From assembly GCA_947649365.1 (NCBI GenBank), contig CANSRH010000015.1, forward strand, positions 1 through 44,903: a DNA stretch of 44,903 nucleotides, read 5' to 3'. Source of the stretch: an uncultured Mycoplasmatota bacterium (lineage in GTDB: Bacteria > Bacillota_I > Bacilli_A > RF39 > UBA660). The notes beneath the pieces are model-generated. The model saw nothing but the letters and a program-made list of their open reading frames with translations, was not told where the DNA came from and made no database searches. Position 1 is the first letter of the stretch; each line of letters opens with the position of its first letter. A program made the position numbers and the translations under genes. Below, one piece after another: positions 1 to 8,252 of the stretch.

Positions 1-125
1 TCTTCTTCATACAAAGCATAACTTCTTACAAATACAATGCTTCCTATTAACAATATTATCCCTACTATAGAACCTATTATCATTCTCTTTTGCTTATTGT
101 TTTTTTTAAACTTTTCTATTTTCAT
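1..125 (-). CDS. Partial membrane-anchored surface protein, N-terminus only
   Basis: The 41 visible codons start at an ATG (125-123) preceded by a good ribosome binding site (AAAGGAG). The peptide is a short basic segment, then a hydrophobic helix (about residues 15-33), then the motif SYALYEED. This matches the N-terminal architecture of the two larger surface proteins at 16-20 kb (basic, membrane helix, SYA(W/L)W), so an extracellular protein of the same general class is likely. The rest lies outside the window. It is divergent from the Xre gene at 247, with palindromic sequence between them. Function is unknown. Confidence 0.65.
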   Translation of the reverse strand, partial: MKIEKFKKNNKQKRMIIGSIVGIILLIGSIVFVRSYALYEE

Positions 126-141
126 TTTACTTGCTCCTTTA

Positions 142-219
142 ATAGACAAAAAACATCTATACTCTACTCACAAGTATAGATAAATTTTATCTAAGAGTCA
201 ATAGACAATTTTTATCTAT
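142..219. promoter_or_regulatory. Repeat-rich divergent operator region
   Basis: Three overlapping symmetric elements lie between the divergent partial surface gene and the Xre gene. ATCTATACT (155-163) and AGTATAGAT (173-181) form a perfect 9-bp inverted repeat. TAGATAAA (177-184) and TTTATCTA (186-193) form a perfect 8-bp inverted repeat around one base. TTTATCTA recurs at 211-218. The block ATAGACAA...ATCTAT occurs twice as a direct repeat (142-160 and 201-219). This arrangement is what one expects of operators for a small Cro/cI-type regulator; that the neighbouring Xre protein binds them is inference. Confidence 0.55.
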
Positions 220-246
220 GTTTAAATTTCTATATAGGTGATAAAA

Positions 247-477
247 ATGAATAGATTAAAAGAACTTAGAGAAGATAACGATTTATACCAAAAAGATATT
301 GCAGAATCTTTAGGAATCACACAAAGAAATTATAGTTACTTTGAAACAGGACAAACCATGTTAACAGAAGACATATTAAAAAAACTCGCCGAATTTTATA
401 AAACAAGTATTGATTATATCTTATACCAAACCGACGAAAGAAAACCCTATAAAAAAAGCATTATAAAAGAGGACTAA
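247..477 (+). CDS. Small Xre-family helix-turn-helix regulator
   Basis: A 76-residue protein made almost entirely of one Cro/cI (HTH_3) domain: MNRLKELREDND, then helix-turn-helix residues in the KDIAESLGITQRNYSYFE stretch, and the usual ending in which the last helix leads into IDYIL. A GTG at 238 is in frame, but it forms part of the ribosome binding site (AGGTGAT) for the ATG at 247, so the ATG is chosen. The gene faces away from the partial surface-protein gene at the window edge and probably regulates that gene and itself through the repeats at 142-219. Its last codons overlap the end of trxB by four bases, tail to tail. Confidence 0.85.
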   Translation: MNRLKELREDNDLYQKDIAESLGITQRNYSYFETGQTMLTEDILKKLAEFYKTSIDYILYQTDERKPYKKSIIKED

Positions 478-493
478 TTTAATCCTCTTTTTC
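465..493. terminator. Bidirectional terminator between xre and trxB
   Basis: AAAAGAGGA (465-473) pairs with TCCTCTTTT (483-491) around a 9-base loop. T-rich sequence follows on both strands. The stem contains or abuts the stop codons of both convergent genes, so one hairpin can end transcription from either side. Confidence 0.75.
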
Positions 494-1382
494 TATTCCG
501 TTTAATAATATCTAAAGCCGCCATCACTCCATCATTGGCTGCAGTAATTAACTGATACACATCTTTTTGAATACAATCCCCCACAGCATAAATTCCTTTT
601 ACCTTTGTTTCATAATTAGAATTTACTTCTATATAGCCCTTCGAATTTAATATCCCCAAATCAGAAACACAAGAAATACTTGGCAAAAAACCAACATAAA
701 CAAACAGAGCAGAGACAAAAAGTTCCTTTTCCTTATCAAGAACAACTCCTACCAACTGATCCTCTTTTTCTAGTAAATCAGTCACTTGGGAATTATATAA
801 AATTGTTACATTTTCTTTTTCTTCTATTTTATCAATCAGTGCTTGTTCTGCCCGAAAAGCGTCACTTCGATGAACCAAATATACTTTACGAACAATATTA
901 GCCAAATACAAAGCCTCTTCTAAAGCACTATTGCCCCCACCAACGACACAAACATCTTTACCTTCATACAGATTTCCATCACAAAGAGCACAAGAACTTA
1001 TTCCCTTCCCATAAAAGCGTTCCTCGCCTTGTAAACCTAATTTCTTTTGACTTCTTCCCGTTGCAAGTACCAAATATTTTGCTCGAAAATCTCCCACATT
1101 GGTTTTTAGAAGTTTCCAATCTCCTTCCACCAAAACACGAGACACATCTGCTTTTTTATAAGGAATTTCAAGTTGCATAATACTTTGAAACAAAGAAAAA
1201 GACAAATCCGGCCCTGTTACTCTTGCATAGCCAGGATAATTATTCACCACATTGATTTTATTAAGTAACCCACCAGGAGTATCGCGTTCCAATAACAAAA
1301 CATTTAGTCCACTATTCTTTGCATAAATAGCAGTACTTATACCAGAAATTCCCATTCCCACAATAATTAAATCGTATTCCAT
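474..1382 (-). CDS. trxB: Thioredoxin-disulfide reductase
   Basis: A 302-residue flavoprotein that passes electrons from NADPH through FAD to thioredoxin. Seen: an N-terminal dinucleotide-binding loop GMGISG (9-14), the redox-active pair C131-A-L-C134 followed by DG, the NADPH-binding GGGNSA (148-153), and the C-terminal GIYAVGDC FAD motif. Length is normal for bacterial low-molecular-weight TrxB. The start ATG has AAGGAG upstream. It begins nine bases after lgt ends, and the uvrA-lgt-trxB order resembles the conserved Firmicutes hprK-lgt-trxB neighbourhood, so it is probably co-transcribed from upstream. The middle residues of the active site (A-L) are slightly unusual; A-T is commoner. Confidence 0.93.
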   Translation of the reverse strand: MEYDLIIVGMGISGISTAIYAKNSGLNVLLLERDTPGGLLNKINVVNNYPGYARVTGPDLSFSLFQSIMQLEIPYKKADVSRVLVEGDWKLLKTNVGDFRAKYLVLATGRSQKKLGLQGEERFYGKGISSCALCDGNLYEGKDVCVVGGGNSALEEALYLANIVRKVYLVHRSDAFRAEQALIDKIEEKENVTILYNSQVTDLLEKEDQLVGVVLDKEKELFVSALFVYVGFLPSISCVSDLGILNSKGYIEVNSNYETKVKGIYAVGDCIQKDVYQLITAANDGVMAALDIIKRNRKRGLN

Positions 1383-1391
1383 ATTTTCTCC

Positions 1392-2207
1392 TTAAAAAGT
1401 GATATCACTGCCATTTGCTTCTCGATACAAATCTTCAAATTTCCCTTTACGACTTAAAATCATAAAAGCAAGAAGACCGATGATAAACAAAGCAACAGAA
1501 ACAAGTTGTGCCACCTTAAATCCGCCGAACATTAAAGAATCTGTTCTTAAAGATTCTATGAAAAATCTACCAAAACTATACCACATCAAATAAATGCAAG
1601 TTAATTGACCAACCTTTAAATATTTATATCTTTTTACAATAAATAATAGGATAATTCCCAGTAAACACCACAAAGACTCATACAAAAAAGTGGGTTCATA
1701 ATAAACACCATTGATGTACATTCCTTGAATAATAAAATCAGGAATATGCTTATTTTGCAAAGCCAACAATGTTGTTGCACCTCCATGAGCTTCACTATTA
1801 AAGAAATTTCCCCATCTACCAATTGCCTGTCCAAGAAGTAAAGGAATCGTTACCATATCAGTCATTTTAAAAATACGTGTATTGTATTTGCGACAATACA
1901 AAACTAACGTAATAAAGCCTCCCAGTAAACCTCCATGGATAGCAAGTCCACCTTCCCACACCTTCAAAATACTAATAGGATCATTCAAATAAAACTTATA
2001 ATTAAAAAGAACATAATAAATTCGTGCTCCCAAAAAAGCAAAAATAACGGTCCAAAACAACAAATTAAACACAAAATCTTTTGGATAATTATACTTTTTA
2101 CTCTCCTTCATTAAAAGAAGTGTCCCCAAGGCAATAGCTAAAAAAAGCAAAAAAGAATACCAACGAATCTCTAAACCAAATAATGAAATCATAACAGGAT
2201 TATTCAT
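1392..2207 (-). CDS. lgt: Prolipoprotein diacylglyceryl transferase
   Basis: A 271-residue polytopic membrane enzyme that transfers diacylglycerol from phosphatidylglycerol to the lipobox cysteine of prolipoproteins, the first step of lipoprotein maturation. Family signatures are clear: HGGLLGG (91-97, with the essential His), the Lgt signature RWGNFFNSEAHGG (131-143), and a late SFGRFFIESLRTD segment. About seven hydrophobic helices can be traced. The ATG at 2207 has AAAGGA about 13 bases upstream, which is long; the in-frame ATG six codons later has no better site. The gene lies 71 bases downstream of uvrA and nine bases upstream of trxB. Confidence 0.93.
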   Translation of the reverse strand: MNNPVMISLFGLEIRWYSFLLFLAIALGTLLLMKESKKYNYPKDFVFNLLFWTVIFAFLGARIYYVLFNYKFYLNDPISILKVWEGGLAIHGGLLGGFITLVLYCRKYNTRIFKMTDMVTIPLLLGQAIGRWGNFFNSEAHGGATTLLALQNKHIPDFIIQGMYINGVYYEPTFLYESLWCLLGIILLFIVKRYKYLKVGQLTCIYLMWYSFGRFFIESLRTDSLMFGGFKVAQLVSVALFIIGLLAFMILSRKGKFEDLYREANGSDITF

Positions 2208-2278
2208 AAAACCATCTACTTTCCTTTTAAATTATAACATTGCTAAAACAAAAAGAGAACTTGAATTTTTAGAAAATC

Positions 2279-5095
2279 TTAATTCAAATATTTTTTCAAA
2301 TATTGCCCAGTATACGATTCCTTACAAAGACTAACTTCTTCCGGAGTTCCAGTAGTCACAATTGTTCCACCTTTATCTCCTCCCTCTGGTCCCAAATCAA
2401 TAAGATAATCAGCAACTTTTATAACATCCAAATTATGTTCAATCACAACAACTGTATCACCATTATCAACAATTCTTTGTAAAATAGCGATTAACTTCTT
2501 AATATCGGCAGAATGAAGTCCAGTGGTAGGTTCATCCAAAATAAACAAACTTTTTCCTGTTGGTTTTTTCTGTAATTCTTTCGCAAGTTTTACTCTTCCT
2601 GCCTCTCCACCAGAAAGTGTTGGTGCACCTTGTCCAAGTTCCACATAAGAAAGACCAACATCCATCATAATAGAAAGTTTCTCCTTAATCTTAGGAACAT
2701 TCTCAAAAAAAGGGACAGCTTCTTCAACACGCATTTTCAATACTTCTGCAATATTTTTCTCCTTAAATTTTATATTCAAAGTATCACGATTGTACCTTGT
2801 CCCCTTACAAACATCACAAGGAACATATACATCTGGCAAAAAATGCATCTCGATTTTCTTAACACCATCTCCGTAGCACGCCTCACATCTTCCCCCTTTG
2901 ACATTAAAAGAAAATCTAGATTTATCAAAACCACGCATTTTACTTTCCTTCATTTCAGCAAAAAGATTACGAATATCATCAAACACTCCTACGTAGGTTG
3001 CAGGATTACTTCTTGGTGTTCTACCAATAGGATCTTGAGAGATTTGTACAATTTTATCAATTTGATTCAAACCTTTTATCTTCTTATATTTTCCTGGCAA
3101 AGTTTTTGATTTTGGATACAAATTTTTAAACACTGCTTTATGCAAAATCTCGTTCACTAAAGAACTTTTTCCAGAACCGGAAACACCTGTGACACAAACA
3201 AATTTACCCAAAGGAATTTTAACATCAATCGATTTTAAATTGTGTTCTTCCGCACCAAGAATTTCTAAATACTTCCCGTTTCCTTTTCTTCTTGTCTTAG
3301 GTACCTCAATTTTTTCTTTTCCAGACAAATACCTTCCCGTAATCGAACTTTCATTTGCCATAACCTCTTTGGGAGTTCCACAAGCAACAATTTCTCCACC
3401 ATTACGTCCGGCCCCAGGACCTACATCTACCAAATAATCACTTGCCATCATTGTATCCGTATCGTGTTCAACAACAACCAAAGTATTCCCTAAATTCACC
3501 ATTTCTTTTAAAGATGTAATTAACTTATCATTATCTCTTTGATGAAGACCTATACTAGGTTCATCCAAAACATACAATACGCCGCTCAGTTTACTACCAA
3601 TCTGCGTAGCAAGTCGAATTCGTTGTAACTCTCCACCAGACAAAGTTCCAGCCATACGATCGAGTGTGATATAATCAAGACCTACATTTTTTAAAAAACT
3701 CAAACGATTAATAATCTCTTTCACAATCAAACGGCTAATCTCCTTTTGTTCCTTATTTAGCTTCATAGCCTCTATAAATTCTAAAAGTTTGCCTATACTC
3801 ATCTGTGTCATTTCATAAATATTTTTTTTACCCACAAAAACATGCAAAACACTTTCTTTCAACCTAGCTCCATGACATACTGGACATTCAAGTTCCATCA
3901 TATAATTATCAAGCCATTCGCGTATCCATGTAGAACTTGTTTCCAAATAACGTCTTTCCAAATTGGTAATTACGCCTTCGTAAAAACGTCTTGCAAAACG
4001 CTTATTGCCATTTTTAGAAGTATATTGAAAATCCAGTTCCTTTAAACTTCCAAACAAAACAATTTCTTTCTCTTTCTTTGTTAATTTTTTCCAAGGTTGA
4101 TTCATGTCAATTTTATAATAATCACATGCTGTTTTCACATCCGTATAAAAAATATTAGCATCATCACTCATAGTAGAAATAGCACCTTCATTAATAGAAA
4201 GACTAGTATCAGGAATCAAAAGTTCCTCAGAAATAGCAGTTTTAAATCCTAACCCCTTACACTCAGGACAAGCACCAAAAGGGGCATTAAAAGAAAACAT
4301 TCTAGGTTCTAAATCTGGTAGGGAATAATTACACTTCACACAAGCAAATTTTTCGCTCCAAAGAAGCTCCTCTCCAGAGAGTATGTGAATAAGTACCATC
4401 CCATCGGCAAGTTTTGTACTCGCCTCAATTGCTTCAAACACCCGGCTTCTCTCTTCTTCACTTAAAACAATTCGATCCACAACCACTTCAATCGTATCTT
4501 TTACATTTTTTTCTAATACAATCTCTTCATCCAAAGAACGCATTTCGCCATTAACACGAACACGTGTAAACCCTTCTTTACGAAGCTCATCCAATATTGT
4601 TTGATGCATTCCTTTTTCGTCTTTCACAACAGGAGCTAAAATCTCTAACTTGGTCCCCATTTCCATATCCATCACTTTATTCGTCATTTCTTCAATACTT
4701 TGATGGGTAATGGGTTCCCCATGATTGGGACAATGAGGAATACCTATTCTTGCATACAAAAGCTTTAAATAATCATAAATTTCTGTAACTGTACCAACAG
4801 TACTTCTAGGATTGTTATTTGTTGTTTTTTGATCAATAGCGATTGCAGGGGATAATCCATCAATACTATCTACATCTGGTTTCTCGCTTCCCCCCAGAAA
4901 CTGACGGGCATAACTAGAAAGACTCTCAACAAATCTTCTTTGTCCTTCTGCATAAATCGTATCAAAAGCCAAACTACTCTTTCCTGACCCGGAAACGCCT
5001 GTCATAACAATCAATTGATTCTTTGGTAAATCCAAATCAATATTTTTTAAATTATTCTCTCTTGCTCCACGAATCACTATTTTATCATTATTCAT
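2279..5095 (-). CDS. uvrA: Excinuclease ABC subunit A
   Basis: A 938-residue DNA damage sensor of nucleotide excision repair, full length for the family. Seen: two ABC ATPase modules, each with Walker A GVSGSGKSSL, and zinc-finger pairs CVKC...CPEC in the first half and CEAC...CDVC in the second. Signature motifs are LSGGELQRIRLA and LSGGEAGRVKLA, with Walker B regions VLDEPSIGLH and ILDEPTTGLH. The second signature has G where EAQR is normal. No uvrB is adjacent. It is probably the first gene of a uvrA-lgt-trxB operon. A weak promoter-like pair (TTGCTA, 19-base spacer, TAGAAT) sits at 5120-5150. Confidence 0.96.
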   Translation of the reverse strand: MNNDKIVIRGARENNLKNIDLDLPKNQLIVMTGVSGSGKSSLAFDTIYAEGQRRFVESLSSYARQFLGGSEKPDVDSIDGLSPAIAIDQKTTNNNPRSTVGTVTEIYDYLKLLYARIGIPHCPNHGEPITHQSIEEMTNKVMDMEMGTKLEILAPVVKDEKGMHQTILDELRKEGFTRVRVNGEMRSLDEEIVLEKNVKDTIEVVVDRIVLSEEERSRVFEAIEASTKLADGMVLIHILSGEELLWSEKFACVKCNYSLPDLEPRMFSFNAPFGACPECKGLGFKTAISEELLIPDTSLSINEGAISTMSDDANIFYTDVKTACDYYKIDMNQPWKKLTKKEKEIVLFGSLKELDFQYTSKNGNKRFARRFYEGVITNLERRYLETSSTWIREWLDNYMMELECPVCHGARLKESVLHVFVGKKNIYEMTQMSIGKLLEFIEAMKLNKEQKEISRLIVKEIINRLSFLKNVGLDYITLDRMAGTLSGGELQRIRLATQIGSKLSGVLYVLDEPSIGLHQRDNDKLITSLKEMVNLGNTLVVVEHDTDTMMASDYLVDVGPGAGRNGGEIVACGTPKEVMANESSITGRYLSGKEKIEVPKTRRKGNGKYLEILGAEEHNLKSIDVKIPLGKFVCVTGVSGSGKSSLVNEILHKAVFKNLYPKSKTLPGKYKKIKGLNQIDKIVQISQDPIGRTPRSNPATYVGVFDDIRNLFAEMKESKMRGFDKSRFSFNVKGGRCEACYGDGVKKIEMHFLPDVYVPCDVCKGTRYNRDTLNIKFKEKNIAEVLKMRVEEAVPFFENVPKIKEKLSIMMDVGLSYVELGQGAPTLSGGEAGRVKLAKELQKKPTGKSLFILDEPTTGLHSADIKKLIAILQRIVDNGDTVVVIEHNLDVIKVADYLIDLGPEGGDKGGTIVTTGTPEEVSLCKESYTGQYLKKYLN

Positions 5096-5186
5096 ATACT
5101 TCCCTCACTTGCGTTACTTATTCTACCACAAAATAACAAATTTATAGCAAAATAAATATACCATATATTTGTTCGCTATTCAAGAC

Positions 5187-5214
5187 AAAGAAAAAAGAGA
5201 AACATTTCTCTTTT
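5187..5214 (-). terminator. Terminator after the MFS gene
   Basis: AAAAGAGAAA (5193-5202) and TTTCTCTTTT (5205-5214) form a perfect 10-bp stem with a two-base centre, just past the stop of the transporter gene. T-rich sequence follows on the minus strand. The symmetry could also stop plus-strand transcripts. Confidence 0.6.
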
Positions 5215-5222
5215 AAAAGCAT

Positions 5223-6407
5223 TTATTTAGAAAGAACTGCTCGTTTTTTTAGCAAAAAAACTGCTAAAACATAATGTACAATCGAAATCAATAAAGCCGG
5301 CACTATAAAATAGGAAATTGAATAAGAAAATACAAAACCACAAAAGAAAGTACCAATGGCCTTACCAAGTAAAGAAGTACAATATTTGAGTGTAGTCAAA
5401 AACAAAGCATGTTCTTCTTTAATATGATTAATAAAATAACCACTTAAAACAAAACCATAAGGACAATCCAATAAAAATAAATACACGAGTGTTCCAAACA
5501 ACACCCATTCATTATTCGTGATCCACACCAGAAAATACAATACAACTCGCAAACCAAATTTAAAAAATAAATTGTATTGGTCATTTTGAAAGCGAAAATA
5601 TTTTACAATCAACATGGCTAATACATTAGATAAAATCCCTAAGCCTAAAATAAAATAACTAGCAAAATTAGAAGAAAAAGAAAAACGCGTAGTAAGCAAA
5701 AGCATAGGCATTCCAAGAATGGCACCCCAAACCATATCCCCTAAAAAATTAACAAAAAGGAAAAAATAGAAAATCTTATTTTTATGAAAGTACAAAAAAG
5801 TTTCCTTTAATTCAAAATGCGTTTTCTTCTCTTGGGTAACAATCGAAATAGAAATCAAAACAAGTAAAGCTAAAAAGCTAAAAACAACAGCCAAAAACAA
5901 ACAAAAATTATAATCCATAACTTTAGAAAATAAATGTTTCCCCAGAAGCATTGATGCGAACAAGAATCCCAACTTACTAAACAAAGACTCTACAAAATTT
6001 TTCTTCGTATACAAAACATCATCTTTTCCAATGTTCATAAGTAAAGGATACACACTAGCAAGAATTAATTGATTAAAAGCAATATTGAAAAACATAAAGA
6101 ATTTAATCAAAAAAGAATGAGAAGTACCACTAAGACAAATCAGACAAGTTCCTGTAAGCATAGTAAACAAAAGACTAATACACATTCCCCATTTTAACTT
6201 ATCACTAGAAACCTTTATCGTAAAAAAGAACAAAACGAAAACAGTAACGACATAAGAAACACTAATCACATGACTAATTGTAGTTGTGGATAAACCATTA
6301 GCATTCATCCATAGCTCTCGATAATTATCAAACAATCCTACAGAAAAACCAAACAAGGCTAAAAAGAATAATAACAAAAAGCTTTTATTTTCTCTTAACT
6401 TTTGCAT
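5223..6407 (-). CDS. MFS-type membrane transporter
   Basis: An integral membrane protein of 394 residues with about 12 hydrophobic helices in two halves, separated by a short polar central loop (IVTQEKKTHFELKETF). This is the layout of a major facilitator superfamily permease. Substrate cannot be told from sequence. Two adjacent ATGs exist; the second (6407) sits at the better distance from AGGTGG. It lies 34 bases downstream of the SDR gene and is probably co-transcribed with it. A perfect 10-bp hairpin follows its stop. Confidence 0.75.
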   Translation of the reverse strand: MQKLRENKSFLLLFFLALFGFSVGLFDNYRELWMNANGLSTTTISHVISVSYVVTVFVLFFFTIKVSSDKLKWGMCISLLFTMLTGTCLICLSGTSHSFLIKFFMFFNIAFNQLILASVYPLLMNIGKDDVLYTKKNFVESLFSKLGFLFASMLLGKHLFSKVMDYNFCLFLAVVFSFLALLVLISISIVTQEKKTHFELKETFLYFHKNKIFYFFLFVNFLGDMVWGAILGMPMLLLTTRFSFSSNFASYFILGLGILSNVLAMLIVKYFRFQNDQYNLFFKFGLRVVLYFLVWITNNEWVLFGTLVYLFLLDCPYGFVLSGYFINHIKEEHALFLTTLKYCTSLLGKAIGTFFCGFVFSYSISYFIVPALLISIVHYVLAVFLLKKRAVLSK

Positions 6408-6441
6408 CATACCACCTAGTATAAGTATACCATAAAATCAA

Positions 6442-7203
6442 TTAGTTTTCTTCTGGATATTTACGCTTTTGAATTTTATAAGTTAGTTGCAAAGACCATT
6501 TCCAAGGAACAAAACGATTCAAAAACAATCCAAACTTAACACTCCATCCTGGAACAATAATAAGTTTTCTTTGAAACATTTTATCAATACCAATTTGAGC
6601 AACCTTTTTACTATCCATTTCTTTTATCTTAAATGTTCCATGTGCGACGGAATTAAATTCTGTACTCACTGGCCCTGGACATAAAGCACTAATAGAAACA
6701 TGACTTCCTTGATGACGAAGTTCCTCATAAATAGCCATAGTAAGTTTCGTAACATAATTCTTTGTAGCATAATAAGTATTTAACCTTGGTCCTGCTAAAA
6801 AACCTGCACTAGAACAAACATTCAAAATAAAACCATAATCTTTCTCAACAAACGTAGCCAAAAACAATTTCGTTAAAATATGATAAGCCTTAATATTCAA
6901 ATCAATCATTTCTAGTTCACGATGCAAATCTGTTTTTACAAAATCTCCAAACAAACCAAATCCAGCATTATTAATCAAAATAGCAATCGGTTCCTTCTTC
7001 ACTTGCTCATACAATTGAAACACATGTTTTTCAATAAGCAAATCCAACTCTATTATTTGAACTTGAACCCTTACATTTTTCTTAATTTCTTCTAATCGCT
7101 CTTTTCTTCTTGCAACGAGAATTAAATCATAGCCCAAACTCGCCAAATAATAAGCCATATCTCTTCCAATGCCACTACTAGCTCCTGTAATCAATGCTTT
7201 CAT
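6442..7203 (-). CDS. Short-chain dehydrogenase/reductase
   Basis: An NAD(P)-dependent oxidoreductase of the classical SDR family (253 residues). Numbering from a GTG two codons earlier, the cofactor loop TGASSGIG is at 8-15, the NNAG motif at 80-83, and the catalytic serine (S133 or S134) precedes Y146-xxx-K150. A basic pair (ARRK) after the second strand suggests NADP(H) preference. The ATG at 7203 is preferred because AGAGGTG lies seven bases upstream; the in-frame GTG at 7209 overlaps that site. The polar N-terminal substrate region gives no clue to the substrate. It is probably transcribed with the MFS gene downstream. Confidence 0.88.
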   Translation of the reverse strand: MKALITGASSGIGRDMAYYLASLGYDLILVARRKERLEEIKKNVRVQVQIIELDLLIEKHVFQLYEQVKKEPIAILINNAGFGLFGDFVKTDLHRELEMIDLNIKAYHILTKLFLATFVEKDYGFILNVCSSAGFLAGPRLNTYYATKNYVTKLTMAIYEELRHQGSHVSISALCPGPVSTEFNSVAHGTFKIKEMDSKKVAQIGIDKMFQRKLIIVPGWSVKFGLFLNRFVPWKWSLQLTYKIQKRKYPEEN

Positions 7204-7303
7204 AACCACTCACCTCTCATTTAGTATTAATTAAAAAAAGCAGAGTATACTTTACTCACTTTATTCACCCACACAATTACCCAAATTGTACCATAAACTT
7301 TAT

Positions 7304-7425
7304 AAAAAAAGCATCTAATTTCACAACAATGTGATTTCAGATGCTATATCCATATGGGATTGCATTTGATCAACCACAATCAAATGTATCCTTTTTTATT
7401 CTATGCAAGTTTCCTTGACATATCT
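7304..7425 (-). ncRNA. Candidate structured RNA or leader with three hairpins
   Basis: The 324-base gap between the YugP-type gene and the SDR gene contains three consecutive hairpins. Read on the minus strand: (1) TATG-T-CAAG, loop GAAA (GNRA), CTTGCATA, at 7422-7402; (2) GGAT and CATTTGAT pairing with ATCAAATG and ATCC around an 8-base loop, at 7391-7357; (3) AGCATCT plus a TGTGA/TCACA inner stem, at 7345-7310, followed by a run of T, i.e. an intrinsic terminator. Hairpin 2 is also followed by six T on the plus strand and could terminate plus-strand transcripts. No coding potential is seen. It could be an independent small RNA or a terminating leader of the SDR-MFS unit, about 100 bases upstream of that start. 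No known family is recognised. Confidence 0.4.
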
Positions 7426-7533
7426 ATAATAACATAAAAGCAGCTTTTCGAAAAGGTTTGGTATTCTTATTTTTAAAAGTATAAGTATTAAAAATTTACC
7501 AGAATTTATTCCCTAAGCCCATAAAGAGAATCT

Positions 7534-8211
7534 TTAATCCTCTCGATTTCCAAACAATAAAACCAAACGCAAAATCTCCAAAGCACTAGTAAGTACACCC
7601 GCTAAATATGTACTAGCAGCAGCAGTTAACATTTTAGAAACACCAAGTTGCTCTTCTTCATTAGCAAGATGTAAATCTGCAATCGCATTTTTAGCACGTC
7701 GACTAGCATTTAACTCAACAGGCAACGTAACAAGTTGAAACAAAAGACCTGTTCCTACCAAACAAATTCCTAGCCAAATCATTTGCATAGACTCTAAAAA
7801 CAAGCCCAACAAAATAACAAAATAAGAAAAAGCAGTAGCAAAATGAACAGCAGGAAAAAGAAAACTACGAATTCTAAGATACGTATAACCAATTTTATCT
7901 TGAATTGCATGTCCACATTCATGGGCAGCTATTGCTAACGAAGCAATACTATTGCCATGAAACACATCATAAGACAAACGAACCACTTTCCTTTTTGGGT
8001 CATAATGATCCGTCAAATTTCCTTTGGTCTCTACAATATAAACCTCTTCTAAGCCATTTTGGTCCAAAATTTTTCTGGCCACTTCAAAACCACTAAGTTT
8101 TTTTTCATTTTCTATATTCTTATAAGTTCCATAACTGCTACTCACAAACATTTGAGCAATAGCTGGAAAAATAAGCATTGCAATTAAAATAAGAAAATCC
8201 ATTTTTTTCAC
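7534..8211 (-). CDS. YugP-type zinc-dependent membrane peptidase
   Basis: A 225-residue membrane protein with a first helix at about 4-22, then the zinc-metallopeptidase motif H97-E-C-G-H101 within AAHECGHAIQD, and further hydrophobic helices at about 113-165 and near the C-terminus. This matches the putative neutral zinc metallopeptidase family represented by Bacillus YugP (PF04298) in length and layout. The two histidines and glutamate are intact, so activity is plausible; the substrate is unknown. The start has AGGAAGTG upstream. It appears to be a single transcription unit before the intergenic RNA candidate. Confidence 0.85.
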   Translation of the reverse strand: MKKMDFLILIAMLIFPAIAQMFVSSSYGTYKNIENEKKLSGFEVARKILDQNGLEEVYIVETKGNLTDHYDPKRKVVRLSYDVFHGNSIASLAIAAHECGHAIQDKIGYTYLRIRSFLFPAVHFATAFSYFVILLGLFLESMQMIWLGICLVGTGLLFQLVTLPVELNASRRAKNAIADLHLANEEEQLGVSKMLTAAASTYLAGVLTSALEILRLVLLFGNRED

Positions 8212-8252
8212 TTCCTAACACCATTATACTCTTTTTATGTGAAAAAACAGTG

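Noticed and set aside
2630-3109. Long plus-strand frames opposite uvrA and the ribosomal genes
   Set aside because: They mirror strongly conserved genes on the other strand, lack ribosome binding sites and show no recognisable domain.
7415-7430. TTGACA and TATAAT on the plus strand within the RNA candidate
   Set aside because: They are only four bases apart, far from the 16-18 needed for a promoter, and the TTGACA is part of a hairpin arm.
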